64,000 nucleotides of DNA, taken from positions 62,001-126,000 of the forward strand of contig NZ_JAEMXM010000004.1 of the NCBI RefSeq assembly GCF_016482785.1, in the 5' to 3' direction. The notes under the pieces were generated by a model. It saw only the letters and a list, made by a program, of their open reading frames with translations, was not told the origin of the DNA and did not search any database. This DNA is from Paenibacillus alkalitolerans. Lineage in GTDB: Bacteria > Bacillota > Bacilli > Paenibacillales > YIM-B00363. The number at the start of each line of letters is the position of its first letter. Within the stretch, counting starts at the first letter, position 1. A program made the translations under genes and the position numbers. Below, in pieces: positions 10,070 to 18,187 of the stretch.

Positions 10070-11041
10070 TTACGGAACGTAACTCCGAAGCACCGTCACG
10101 GCGCCGGTTAACGCATAGCCGCCGAGATTCGCGGGGAGCAGATAGCAATCTCCGGGATTCAACGCGGCTTCGCCCCCGGCCCAATGAATGGCGCCGGCGC
10201 CTTCGCAAGCAATAATAATCTGGAAGCTGCCGGGGTCCGTGGACAAATTCCATTCGCTGCCGGAGCGGCCTTTCTCCACCTTGAAGTAAGGGGAGGAGGC
10301 CAGCGTAAGCCAACTGTTGTCGCCGGACAGCACGGTCGTCCCTCGCGACGCCCCGGAGCCGTCGTAGGCGATCACATTGAGCGAGTCTTCGATATGAAGC
10401 TCCCGCGGTTTGCCGTCCAGACCCGGTCGGTTGTAGTCGTACAGGCGGTAGGTGGTGTCCGAGTTTTGCTGGATTTCCGCCACCAACACGCCCGCTCCGA
10501 GCGCATGCACGGTGCCTGCCGGAATATAGAACGTGTCGCCCGGCTGTACCGAAACTTCCTGCAGGCAGTCCATAATGCGATTTTCGGCGATGGCGGCGGC
10601 GAGCGCGTTCCGGTCGGCGCCTTCGCGAAGACCGTAGATGATTTTGGCGCCGGGCTTGGCATCAAGCACGTACCACATCTCGGTTTTGCCGAGCTCGCCC
10701 GGACCGAGCCGCTCGTAATCGTCGTTCGGATGCACCTGCACCGACAGGTCGTCGCTGCAATCGAGCAGCTTGACCAGCAGCGGGAAGCGGCCGGTTTTCG
10801 GGGAGATGCCCCTCGAGCCGAACCATTCGACGCCGAATGTTTCGCGCAGCTCGTTCAATCTTTTGCCTGCCAGCTCGCCGTTAACGACCTCCGTCGTGCC
10901 GTTCGGATGCTCCCCGATCATCCATGCTTCGCCGATGTTTCCTTCAGGCAGCGTAAGGCCGAATCGTTCCAACTCGCGCGCTCCCCAGACGCGCTCTTTA
11001 AATTCGGGGCGAAATTTCAGCGGATAAGGTTGTACGGACAT
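10070..11041 (-). CDS. manA: Mannose-6-phosphate isomerase, class I (short form)
   Basis: A 323-residue zinc enzyme interconverting fructose-6-phosphate and mannose-6-phosphate. The cupin metal ligands are visible: SVQVHPND (His), GKTEMWYVLDA (Glu) and YIPAGTVHALG (His), with the active-site stretch NSDTTYRLYDYNR. The length matches Bacillus ManA/Pmi proteins. The ATG at 11041 follows GGAGGA with 7 nt. The gene is last in a three-gene operon after ytqA and ytqB, with a strong terminator behind it. It supplies mannose-phosphate for envelope sugars or feeds mannose into glycolysis. Confidence 0.93.
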   Translation of the reverse strand: MSVQPYPLKFRPEFKERVWGARELERFGLTLPEGNIGEAWMIGEHPNGTTEVVNGELAGKRLNELRETFGVEWFGSRGISPKTGRFPLLVKLLDCSDDLSVQVHPNDDYERLGPGELGKTEMWYVLDAKPGAKIIYGLREGADRNALAAAIAENRIMDCLQEVSVQPGDTFYIPAGTVHALGAGVLVAEIQQNSDTTYRLYDYNRPGLDGKPRELHIEDSLNVIAYDGSGASRGTTVLSGDNSWLTLASSPYFKVEKGRSGSEWNLSTDPGSFQIIIACEGAGAIHWAGGEAALNPGDCYLLPANLGGYALTGAVTVLRSYVP

Positions 11042-11073
11042 CTTCTCTCTTCCTCCCATGACGATGAAACTTA

Positions 11074-11613
11074 TTATCCGCGCTTTTCGACCGCCGCGAC
11101 ATAAGGCGGTGCGTTGCGCTGATTTGTAAACCGGTACTGCAAAGCTTGGTACTTGGATTGCGGCAGCGCGGCCATCCAAGCATCGACGGCGGCGGCTTCC
11201 GTCTCTCCGCCTGCATGTCCGGGATAAACGACCGCCGTAACGATGCCGCCGGCGCGCAGCGCCTCGACAGCCGCTTCCAACGCGCGAATCGTTGTGCCCG
11301 CGGTTGTAATCGTCGCGTGATCGCCGCCGGGCAAATAGCCGAGGTTGAACATGACGGCTGCGACCCGGCGTTGGGTTTCGCCCGGCAGCAGCTCCGCCAA
11401 GCGGCTGTGGTCGGCCTGCCAAAGCGTGAATGTGCCGGCCGCCACGCCTTCTTCGCATAACCGCGCCCGAGCCGACGTTACCGCCTCCGCCTGTATGTCG
11501 GTGCCGTACACATGCCCTCCGGGACCGACAAGCCGGCATAAGAAGAGCGTGTCGTGACCGTTGCCGACCGTGGCGTCGACGGCGATGTCTCCGGGGCGCA
11601 CCCGTTCTTTCAC
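11074..11613 (-). CDS. mnmM: tRNA methyltransferase YtqB/MnmM-like (class I SAM-dependent)
   Basis: A Rossmann methyltransferase matching Bacillus YtqB, now known as MnmM, which methylates the aminomethyl group of wobble-uridine-modified tRNA. Visible motifs are VDATVGNGHDTLFL (SAM-binding motif I), FNLGYLPGGDH and YRFTNQRNAPPYVAAVEK at the C-terminus. The first canonical start is GTG at 11613, but it has no ribosome binding site, and conserved-looking sequence (FLSILSFAHSLV) continues upstream in frame without another ATG, GTG or TTG. An ATA at 11652 lies 5 nt after AAGGTGAGG, which overlaps the ytqA stop, so the true start may be non-canonical. The gene pairs with ytqA as in Bacillus. Confidence 0.87.
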   Translation of the reverse strand: MKERVRPGDIAVDATVGNGHDTLFLCRLVGPGGHVYGTDIQAEAVTSARARLCEEGVAAGTFTLWQADHSRLAELLPGETQRRVAAVMFNLGYLPGGDHATITTAGTTIRALEAAVEALRAGGIVTAVVYPGHAGGETEAAAVDAWMAALPQSKYQALQYRFTNQRNAPPYVAAVEKRG

Positions 11614-11659
11614 CAGCGAGTGAGCAAACGATAGTATCGATAGAAAGCCTATTGCAGCC

Positions 11660-12622
11660 TCACCTTCCCCGCCGATACTTGCCCTGCCACGTGTCCCTGC
11701 GCACGAGCTCCGCGTCGATCGCGTTCAGCACTTCCCACTTGCGCAAGCTCCACATCGGCCCGATCAGCAGCTCCCGCGGCGCATCGCCCGTGACGCGGTG
11801 GACGATCATTTCCGGCGGCAGCCGTTCCAGCGTGTCGACGACCAATCCGACATACTCGTCGCGCTCCAAAAACCGGACCAGTCCGGCTTCGTACTGCTTC
11901 ACCATCGGGGTTTTGCGCATCAGGTGCAGCAGATGGATCTTGATGCCCTGCACGTCCATCTCCGCGACGGCTTGCCCGGTCTCGAGCATCATCTCATGCG
12001 TCTCCAGCGGCAAGCCGTAGATGATGTGCGCGCATACCCGGATGCCGTGGGCGCGCAGCTTCTCCACCGCGCGGTAATACGTGTCCGTGTCGTGCGCGCG
12101 GTTCACCAGCTCGGAGGTTCGCTCGTGGACCGTCTGCAGCCCCATCTCCACCCATAGATACGTGCGCCGGTTCAACTCCGCCAAATATTCCACGACATCG
12201 TCCGGAAGGCAATCGGGCCTCGTGGCGATCGACAGTCCGACGACTCCCGGCTGCTCCAGTATCGCTTCGTAGTATTCCTTCAGCGTTTCCACCGGAGCGT
12301 ACGTGTTTGTATACGCCTGGAAATAACCGATGTACCGGGCGTTGGGCCACTTCTGATGCTGCCGGTCGCGAACGGAGTTGAACTGGGTGACGAGATCGTC
12401 CCGCCGGCTGCCGGCGAAATCGCCGGATCCGCGCGCGCTGCAAAACGTGCAGCCGCCGGTCGCGATCGCAGCGTCGCGGTTCGGGCACGTAAACCCGGCG
12501 TCCAGCATCACCTTAAACACCTTCGTTCCGAATTGCTCGCGCATCTCGTAGTTCCATGTATGAAACCGCTTGTCGCCCCACTGCAGTGGTTTGGCGGCGG
12601 GCGTTTCGGTAAATTGCGTCAT
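11660..12622 (-). CDS. ytqA: Radical SAM protein YtqA/YhcC family (TIGR01212)
   Basis: A 320-residue radical SAM protein. The N-terminus reads WGDKRFHTWNYEMREQFG, the family hallmark. The cluster cysteines fall in GFTCPNRDAAIATGGCTFC, an atypically spaced motif characteristic of this family. SIATRPDCLPDD and WVEMGLQT are further matches. The ATG at 12622 follows AAGGAG with about 10 nt. It sits directly upstream of ytqB, and the stop codon lies inside the presumed ribosome binding site of ytqB, so the two are probably translationally coupled. A joint role in tRNA wobble modification is plausible from the pairing, but the reaction of YtqA is not established here. Confidence 0.9.
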   Translation of the reverse strand: MTQFTETPAAKPLQWGDKRFHTWNYEMREQFGTKVFKVMLDAGFTCPNRDAAIATGGCTFCSARGSGDFAGSRRDDLVTQFNSVRDRQHQKWPNARYIGYFQAYTNTYAPVETLKEYYEAILEQPGVVGLSIATRPDCLPDDVVEYLAELNRRTYLWVEMGLQTVHERTSELVNRAHDTDTYYRAVEKLRAHGIRVCAHIIYGLPLETHEMMLETGQAVAEMDVQGIKIHLLHLMRKTPMVKQYEAGLVRFLERDEYVGLVVDTLERLPPEMIVHRVTGDAPRELLIGPMWSLRKWEVLNAIDAELVRRDTWQGKYRRGR

Positions 12623-12650
12623 TTTTGACAGTGCTCCTTGTTGAATTGAA

Positions 12651-12693
12651 AAAATCCTTCTTCCCCATTGTACCCAATTTCCGGGGAGAAGGA
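12651..12693 (-). terminator. Terminator after the ABC-2 exporter genes
   Basis: On the minus strand CTTCTCCCC pairs with GGGGAAGAAG across a 16-nt loop and runs into GATTTTTTC. It lies between the exporter and the ytqA start and overlaps the ytqA leader. Confidence 0.65.
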
Positions 12694-12708
12694 TAGGAGA
12701 CGGAAGGG

Positions 12709-13467
12709 TTATTCCCGCTCGTACATAGGAATGGCGATGCCGGTTAACACCGCGGCGATCCCGAACAACACCACGCAGTCGACCCACACGGAAAAATGTC
12801 CCGCCGACACCAGCACCTCCCGCATCAGATCGACTCCGTACGTCAACGGGTTGATAAAAATTAACGGCTTCAGCCACAACGGCACCGTATCGACCGGGTA
12901 AATCGCGCCGCTCAAGAAAAACATCGGCATGAGCAGGAAGTTGGCGATGGCGCCGAAGCCTTCGAAGCTCGTCATGCGTCCTGCAATGGCGAGACCGAGC
13001 GCGGCGATGACTAACGAGAGGAGGAACATGCATGCGATGAGCACCGGAATCGTCCACCAAGCGACCGGCACGCCGACAACGGGCAGAAACACCAGAGTGA
13101 TGACGCCCTGCAGCGTTGCCGTGGTCGCCGCGCTTAGCGATTTGCCGATGACGATCGCGACACGGGGAATCGGGGCGACGAGAATTTCTTTCAAGTAGCC
13201 GAATTCTCTATCCCAGACGACGGACACGGCGGACTGCATCGCGCTGAAGATGATCGTCATCGATACGATCCCTGCAAAAATAAAGTGAAGGTAATCGACT
13301 CCTTGCACGTTCGAAACGATCGGGCGCAGGCCCCCGCCCATAATGACAAGCCAGAGCAGGGGGCGAATGAGTGCGCCGAGCAGCTGCGTACGAACGCGGA
13401 AGTATTTCTTGATGTCCCGCAGCCAAATGCCGTATACCGCAGTGCCGAACACGCTAGTCTGCAGCAT
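12709..13467 (-). CDS. ABC-2 type transporter permease
   Basis: A 252-residue integral membrane protein with six predicted helices and the ABC-2 layout. An amphipathic N-terminal stretch (WLRDIKKYFRVRTQLLGALI) is followed by hydrophobic helices, and the signature FLLMPMFFLSGAIYPVD and NPLTYGVDLMRE lies near the C-terminus. It forms the membrane part of an exporter of the DrrB/NodJ type. It begins 2 bp after the ATPase gene, so the two form an operon. Likely substrates are drugs, lipids or polysaccharides; the sequence does not decide. Confidence 0.9.
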   Translation of the reverse strand: MLQTSVFGTAVYGIWLRDIKKYFRVRTQLLGALIRPLLWLVIMGGGLRPIVSNVQGVDYLHFIFAGIVSMTIIFSAMQSAVSVVWDREFGYLKEILVAPIPRVAIVIGKSLSAATTATLQGVITLVFLPVVGVPVAWWTIPVLIACMFLLSLVIAALGLAIAGRMTSFEGFGAIANFLLMPMFFLSGAIYPVDTVPLWLKPLIFINPLTYGVDLMREVLVSAGHFSVWVDCVVLFGIAAVLTGIAIPMYERE

Positions 13468-13469
13468 CG

Positions 13470-14453
13470 TTACGTCCTCCTTCCCCGTATTTTCATGACA
13501 TTCCTCATTTGCTCTTTCGCATCGGCCTCTTCTTCGCGGATTTGCCTGCCGGTCAGCTTGAGGAATACGTCGTCGAGAGACGGTTTTTGCACGCTGAGCG
13601 AGTCAATGGGCAGTCCGAGAGCGAACAACGTCGGCAGAAAGCTCTCGGCATGCCCGACTTCGAATACGATTTTTCGCTGCTCGCGTTTGAGCGACACGAT
13701 GGAACGGTCTTGCACATAGTTCGCAACGATCCGATCCGCCTCGGACGATTCCACCGTTATGCGGGTGACGGACGATTGGAGCTTGAGAAATTCGGGGGAG
13801 CCTTCGGCGATGATCTTTCCCTTGTCCATGATGCCGATATTGTGGCAAGCTTCCGCCTCTTCGAGGTAATGCGTCGTCATAAGGATGGTGAGACCCGTTC
13901 GCCGCTGCAATGCGTGAATGTATTCCCAAATCGATTTGCGCGTCTGTGGGTCGAGGCCGATCGTCGGTTCGTCGAGGATGAGCAGGCGCGGCTCGTGCAG
14001 CAAACCGCGGGCGATTTCCAATCTCCGCTTCATCCCTCCGGAATATGTGCGAACGTCTCTTTCCGCATGAGCCGACAAATCGACGATCGTAAGCAGCTCT
14101 TCGATCCGCTTTTGGCGTTCGGCCTTCGGAACGTGGTAAAACATGCAGTGCAGCTCGAGATTTTCCCGGCCAGTCAGTCGGTCGTCGAGGCTCGGATCTT
14201 GGAAGATGATGCCGATCCGCCGGCGTACTTGATTGCCTTCGCGCACGGTGTCCGATCCTTCGATCGCCGCCGTTCCCGATGTGGGGCGCAGAAATGTGCA
14301 AAGCATCTTGATCGTCGTCGACTTGCCGGCGCCGTTGGGACCGAGCAATCCGTATACTTCGCCGGTACGTATGCGGATGTTTGCTTTGTCAACCGCGGCG
14401 GTTGCGCCGAAGCGCTTCGTTAAATCACGCGTTTCGACCATGAAATCGGCCAA
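13470..14453 (-). CDS. ABC transporter ATP-binding protein (DrrA/CcmA type)
   Basis: The ATPase of the exporter, about 327 residues. The TTG at 14453 is 8 nt from GGAGG; an ATG at 14441 is 20 nt away and less likely. Motifs are Walker A GLLGPNGAGKSTT, Q-loop IFQDPSLD, signature YSGGMKRRLEIARGL, Walker B LLILDEPTIGLD and the H-loop TTHYLEEAEA. The C-terminal DUF4162-like extension (residues ~225-310) is typical of DrrA proteins. It energises the permease encoded 2 bp downstream. Confidence 0.92.
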   Translation of the reverse strand: MADFMVETRDLTKRFGATAAVDKANIRIRTGEVYGLLGPNGAGKSTTIKMLCTFLRPTSGTAAIEGSDTVREGNQVRRRIGIIFQDPSLDDRLTGRENLELHCMFYHVPKAERQKRIEELLTIVDLSAHAERDVRTYSGGMKRRLEIARGLLHEPRLLILDEPTIGLDPQTRKSIWEYIHALQRRTGLTILMTTHYLEEAEACHNIGIMDKGKIIAEGSPEFLKLQSSVTRITVESSEADRIVANYVQDRSIVSLKREQRKIVFEVGHAESFLPTLFALGLPIDSLSVQKPSLDDVFLKLTGRQIREEEADAKEQMRNVMKIRGRRT

Positions 14454-14494
14454 GCCCAACACCTCCCGATTTATATATAATAGCGGTTTCGCAC

Positions 14495-14523
14495 TTGACA
14501 AACCTAACATGGCGTGTTAAATT
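14495..14523 (+). promoter_or_regulatory. SigA promoter for the small gene at 14639
   Basis: TTGACA (14495-14500), a 17-bp spacer and TAAATT (14518-14523) lie in the divergent intergenic region, directed towards the 56-residue gene. Confidence 0.6.
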
Positions 14524-14638
14524 AAAAGTGTGTCGCGACAACATTTTTCTCTCTATTCCTGCCTCTAGTTTTACAGTTTGTGCGGGGAGGGCACAATAGG
14601 ATTACCTCCCAAAAATACGCATGGACGAGGTGACGATC

Positions 14639-14809
14639 ATGAATCAAGGAATCGCCGTACCGCACGGTGAAGAGAAGATCACTGTCGAATTGACGGTCAA
14701 AGAAGCGATCGCTCTGACGGGAATCCGTTTCAATGAGCAGCCCGATCTGTTGACGGAAGCTCGCAAGAAGGTCAAGAAGACGATCGAATCGAAAGTTTTG
14801 GAGCATTAA
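14639..14809 (+). CDS. Small hypothetical protein (56 residues)
   Basis: The ATG at 14639 follows GAGGTGA with 5 nt; an in-frame ATG at 14621 lacks such a site. The protein is MNQGIAVPHG followed by an acidic and a lysine-rich stretch (EARKKVKKTIESKVLEH), without membrane segments or cysteines. It has its own promoter and a terminator, so it is a real, single-gene unit next to trmB. The family is not recognised. Confidence 0.65.
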   Translation: MNQGIAVPHGEEKITVELTVKEAIALTGIRFNEQPDLLTEARKKVKKTIESKVLEH

Positions 14810-14826
14810 TCGCGAAACGGTTCCTC

Positions 14827-14866
14827 AGGAACTTTCCTCTGTATGGGGAGAGTTCCTTTCTTTTTT
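14827..14866 (+). terminator. Terminator of the small gene
   Basis: AGGAACT and AGTTCCT form the outer stem, with TTCCTC and GGGGAG inside, followed by TTCTTTTTTG. Confidence 0.8.
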
Positions 14867-15017
14867 GTTTTTTTCCGCCGCTTGCTTGCTTTAACTTATC
14901 CGATTGGGCACAATATACATTGTTTGCCGGTTTTGGCGCCGCAGTCGCCCGATGATCGCGGTCGCTCTTATTATATTGCAAAATGACGGCGGAAAGAATG
15001 ACGGAAAGGGATTGGCC

Positions 15018-15941
15018 ATGAGATTAAGAAGAAGATCCGGAACGAAAGAACTCCTTCATTCATTGGAAGACAGAGTGATTCTGCAGCCCAAACAGCTTCG
15101 GGGGCGGTGGAGAGAAGTATTCGGCAACGACCGTCCGATTCACGCGGAATTGGGCATGGGCAAAGGGCGGTTCATCAGCCGGATGAGCTTGCTGTATCCG
15201 GATATTAATTTTATCGGTATCGATATGTACGACGAGCTCATCCGCAAAGCAAGCGAGAAGGCGGAGGAGGCGCGCAAGGAGTATGCGGCGGCGGGCAACG
15301 CGGTAACGAACAATTTGCGGCTCGTGCTCGGCAATATAGAAGGCATTGAGGAAATGTTCGCGCCGGGGGAGCTCGAGCGCATTTATTTGAATTTCAGCGA
15401 TCCGTGGCCGAAGACGCGCCATGCGAACCGGAGATTGACGCATCCGGGGTTCCTGGCCAAATACCGGAATGTCTTGAATGAGGACGGCGAAATTCACTTG
15501 AAGACGGATTCGCGCTCGCTGTTTGAGTTTTCGTTGAACTCGTTCTCCGAGATGGAGATGATGCTCCGCAACATCTCGCTCGATTTGCACGGGTCGGGCG
15601 TCGCGCCGAATATGGTCATGACCGAATACGAGATGAAATTTCACAATCAAGGCGTGAACATTCATCGCTGCGAGGCGATTGTTGGCGAGCGTGCGATCGA
15701 TCGGCGGAAGGCGGAGCTTCGGGAGCTGCGCGAGCGCCGGGAGAAGCGCGCTGCGGAAGCGGCCGGGGGGCCGGCGTCGGTGGCGGTGCCTGAGTCGAAG
15801 CTCGTACCCACATCGGCCTCCGTCTCCGGCGACACCGAATTCGCCGCCGAGTTGGCGCCCGGATCGAAGCAGGCGAGTAGGGATGCCGGCCGGCGCCGGG
15901 CGAAAAGCGTCATCCGCGTCGACGGCGCACCCCGGAATTAA
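15018..15941 (+). CDS. trmB: tRNA (guanine-N7)-methyltransferase with an extra C-terminal tail
   Basis: The enzyme forms m7G46 in tRNA using SAM. Family motifs are HAELGMGKGRFI (SAM binding), FIGIDMYDELI, LNFSDPWPKTRHANRRLTHP (catalytic PWPK/H and RRLT) and TEYEMKFHNQGVNIHR. TrmB is normally about 215-240 residues; this protein has 307. The surplus is a C-terminal tail of about 70 residues, first Arg/Glu-rich (RELRERREKRAAEAA), then Ala/Pro/Ser-rich and ending basic. The tail looks disordered and could bind RNA. The ATG at 15018 follows AAAGGG. The stop overlaps the stop of the convergent nuclease gene by 4 bp, with no room for a separate terminator. Confidence 0.92.
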   Translation: MRLRRRSGTKELLHSLEDRVILQPKQLRGRWREVFGNDRPIHAELGMGKGRFISRMSLLYPDINFIGIDMYDELIRKASEKAEEARKEYAAAGNAVTNNLRLVLGNIEGIEEMFAPGELERIYLNFSDPWPKTRHANRRLTHPGFLAKYRNVLNEDGEIHLKTDSRSLFEFSLNSFSEMEMMLRNISLDLHGSGVAPNMVMTEYEMKFHNQGVNIHRCEAIVGERAIDRRKAELRELRERREKRAAEAAGGPASVAVPESKLVPTSASVSGDTEFAAELAPGSKQASRDAGRRRAKSVIRVDGAPRN

Positions 15942-16597
15942 CGGTTCACCCATTTGTACCCGACGATCCGTTTATCTTTTTTCACGGGTAATACGTAACC
16001 TTCTTTACTCAGCCGTTGCAGCCAATACACCGCTGTCCGGCGGGTGATGTTGAATTCTGCGGCGAGGTCCGCCGGTTTGATAAGCCGGGTGGTTTTGTCT
16101 GCAAGCTGCTTGACTGCGTGCTTCCGGTAGGACCAAATATCGTTCACATCAAGCGGAACAGAGCTTGTCGCTGAAGTGTAGCATCGCCCGACTGCTTGCA
16201 TCAGTTGTCTTCGGCATAACATCGGCTTCTTTTGGACCATGTTTGCCGTAAAGCGCAGTAGGAGATATCCCCCGGATAGAAGAAGGTCGTTTTGCCGCTC
16301 TTGATGATCGTCAAACTCTTCCGTCGAGATGTGAGTAACGTGCCATGTGAGACCGTCGATTTCGATGATGATCTTGATCACCCCTTTTCTGTAGATGAAG
16401 TCGACAAATCGGTTGCCGTCTTTGTAATCTTTAAAGGGGAATTGCGGCTCAAGTCCTTCAAAATCATAATTGAATTCCGGACCGAACACCTCCTCCAGAA
16501 ACGCAATTTCAATGTGGTTTATTTTAAATCGCTTCTTTCCGATACTGCGAGCATCCGCCTCCACTTTCTCGATAAACCTGGCGACAGCTAAGTGCAT
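15938..16597 (-). CDS. Vsr/DUF559-like PDDEXK nuclease with C-terminal helix-turn-helix
   Basis: A 219-residue protein. The ATG at 16597 follows GAGGAGGAG with 7 nt; the upstream in-frame ATG at 16618 does not. The N-terminal two thirds contain a nuclease-like core (NRFVDFIYRKGVIKIIIEID followed by GLTWH, then FDDHQERQNDLLLSGGYLLLRF). The C-terminus is a helix-turn-helix (LAAEFNITRRTAVYWLQRL) with a wing. Architecture and spacing match the protein at 2264-2956, so the two are paralogues. The leader is elaborate: a hairpin with T-tract before the ribosome binding site and three copies of a 22-nt motif further upstream, suggesting autoregulation. Substrate and role are unknown. Confidence 0.68.
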   Translation of the reverse strand: MHLAVARFIEKVEADARSIGKKRFKINHIEIAFLEEVFGPEFNYDFEGLEPQFPFKDYKDGNRFVDFIYRKGVIKIIIEIDGLTWHVTHISTEEFDDHQERQNDLLLSGGYLLLRFTANMVQKKPMLCRRQLMQAVGRCYTSATSSVPLDVNDIWSYRKHAVKQLADKTTRLIKPADLAAEFNITRRTAVYWLQRLSKEGYVLPVKKDKRIVGYKWVNR

Positions 16598-16626
16598 TAT
16601 TCGACTCCTCCTCTTCAAAATAGAAA

Positions 16627-16668
16627 AAGCACACGTATGCGGACATAATTGTCCGAATATGTGTGCTT
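16627..16668 (-). promoter_or_regulatory. Leader hairpin resembling a transcription attenuator
   Basis: Arms at 16627-16645 and 16650-16668 pair at 17 of 19 positions around a 4-nt loop. On the minus strand the hairpin is followed by TTTTTCTATTTT and then by the GAGGAGGAG ribosome binding site of the nuclease gene. A terminator-like structure inside the leader implies attenuation, or insulation from upstream transcription. Confidence 0.6.
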
Positions 16669-16720
16669 CACGAGATATATTTTACTAAGCTTTGGTAAGT
16701 TTGTCCAACGCTTTTATCAC

Positions 16721-16858
16721 TATGGCAACGGAATGTACATAAATGGTCGTCGTTGTGAATGTTATGGGACGATATATTAGTCCGCCTGTGCAAGTATGGC
16801 AATAGTATGTTCATAATGTGTCGTCTAAACAACCGCTTATGAACAGTGAATTGCCATA
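16721..16858. repeat. Three copies of a 22-nt motif (candidate operators)
   Basis: Copies related to TATGGCAAnnnnATGTTCAT lie at 16721-16742 and 16795-16816 (direct) and 16837-16858 (inverted). The last two form an inverted pair matching at 18 of 22 positions around a 20-nt loop. They lie upstream of the nuclease/HTH gene, whose product has a DNA-binding domain. No other gene is apparent in the 16598-16994 gap. Confidence 0.55.
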
Positions 16859-16970
16859 ACATAGCGGGATCGTCGGAATTCGTTACAATTATTGCAATCG
16901 GACGCTCTTTTACACACAACCTTTTTCCTTAATAATGTTATTTCGTCGTGGGAAACTCAGGAGACGATAT

Positions 16971-16996
16971 AAAAAAGACGCTCCCACAGGAGCGTC
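16971..16996 (-). terminator. Terminator of the glycosyltransferase gene
   Basis: On the minus strand GACGCTCC-TGTG-GGAGCGTC is followed by six T residues; the hairpin overlaps the stop codon of the gene ending at 16995. Confidence 0.9.
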
Positions 16997-18113
16997 AATC
17001 CACTATCTGCAATATCGCCTTCGAGCAATCTTCCGGATTGTACCGCCGCAGCATGCGCGACAGCGTTTCGCGGCGCTGCACGACATCGCCGTACTGCGTG
17101 ACGAGGCGGTTGAACCAGTAGTCGACCGTGTCATGCGATTTCAACTGCTCGCCGAAGCCGTTAGCAGTGAAGTATTGAGCATTTTCTTCCTCTTGTCCCG
17201 GGATCGGTTTGTGAAACAGCATCGGCAAACCTTTCGCCAGCGCTTCCGTGCAGGTCATGCCGCCGGGTTTCGTAATCAGCAGGTCGGATATTTCCATTAA
17301 TTTGTCCACTTCCCGCGTGAAGCCGAGAAGCCGGATATTCTCATGCTGGAAAGCGCGGTCTTGCGCCATACGGTTTAACGCTTTCTGGTTATTGCCGAGA
17401 ACGAAAATAAACTGGATCCGGTCGCGCCACTGTACCATGTATCGCATCAAGTCTTCCTGATTTACGAGTCCCCAGCCGCCGCCCATCACGAGCACGGTAG
17501 GCATCGCTTTCAGCTTGAACGATGCCCTGATCTCTTCCTTATCGTGCTTATGCCAGAAATTCGGGTGAACCGGAATGCCGGTCACCCAAATTTTGTTGCT
17601 CGGGATGCCCCTCGATATCAGTTTCATCTTTACTTCCGGCGTCGATACCAAGTATCTGTTCGTCTCCGACGATATCCACGTCCCGTGTGCATCGTAGTCG
17701 GTGATTACCGTGCATAGCGGCACTTCCAATCCGGCGCGTTTCAAACGGGACACGACGGTATTGGGGAACGGATGGGTACAAACGACGGCGTCCGGTTTCA
17801 ACTGCCGGATGATTTGCGCCGTGTGCGCGTAAAATATACGATGCAGAGCGAGCTGCGAGAACCGGCCGATTTTCTTCTTGTATTGGGAGCGGTACACCAT
17901 GCCGTACAACCTCGGCTGCGATGTGACCGTCTTCTTGTATGCGTTAAAAATGAGCGGGAAAATGGTGGGATGAAGAAAAGTGCCCAATTCCATAACCCGT
18001 GTTTGCACCGTAGGCGACAACCGCCTCAAGCTGACCGCCAGCGCGTGAGCAGCTTGGGTATGTCCGGCACCGAATCCTTCGGAAAGAATGAGTATTCGTT
18101 TCTTTCGACGCAA
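16995..18113 (-). CDS. UgtP/MGDG-synthase-family glycosyltransferase (GT28)
   Basis: A 372-residue enzyme of the family that adds sugar from UDP-glucose or UDP-galactose to diacylglycerol (Bacillus UgtP, plant MGD). The N-terminus ILILSEGFGAGHTQAAHAL is the family start. CTHPFPNTVV and VITDYDAHGTW follow in the acceptor domain, then VMGGGWGL and the donor-binding DLLITKPGGMTCTEALAKGLP. The start is TTG at 18113, 6 nt after AGGTGA. It should act at the cytoplasmic membrane face. Nearby PAP2, GT4 and GT2 genes suggest a glycolipid or lipid-carrier neighbourhood. Exact sugar and number of transfers are unknown. Confidence 0.82.
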   Translation of the reverse strand: MRRKKRILILSEGFGAGHTQAAHALAVSLRRLSPTVQTRVMELGTFLHPTIFPLIFNAYKKTVTSQPRLYGMVYRSQYKKKIGRFSQLALHRIFYAHTAQIIRQLKPDAVVCTHPFPNTVVSRLKRAGLEVPLCTVITDYDAHGTWISSETNRYLVSTPEVKMKLISRGIPSNKIWVTGIPVHPNFWHKHDKEEIRASFKLKAMPTVLVMGGGWGLVNQEDLMRYMVQWRDRIQFIFVLGNNQKALNRMAQDRAFQHENIRLLGFTREVDKLMEISDLLITKPGGMTCTEALAKGLPMLFHKPIPGQEEENAQYFTANGFGEQLKSHDTVDYWFNRLVTQYGDVVQRRETLSRMLRRYNPEDCSKAILQIVD

Positions 18114-18187
18114 GGCAGTTCACCTGACCCTCACCTATACTATTAGTGCTCTATCGGTACAAGTATATGATTAAACTATAGCGATAT

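Noticed and set aside
16668-16919. 83-codon open frame on the minus strand
   Set aside because: It covers the operator-like repeats upstream of the nuclease gene and has no ribosome binding site or family resemblance.
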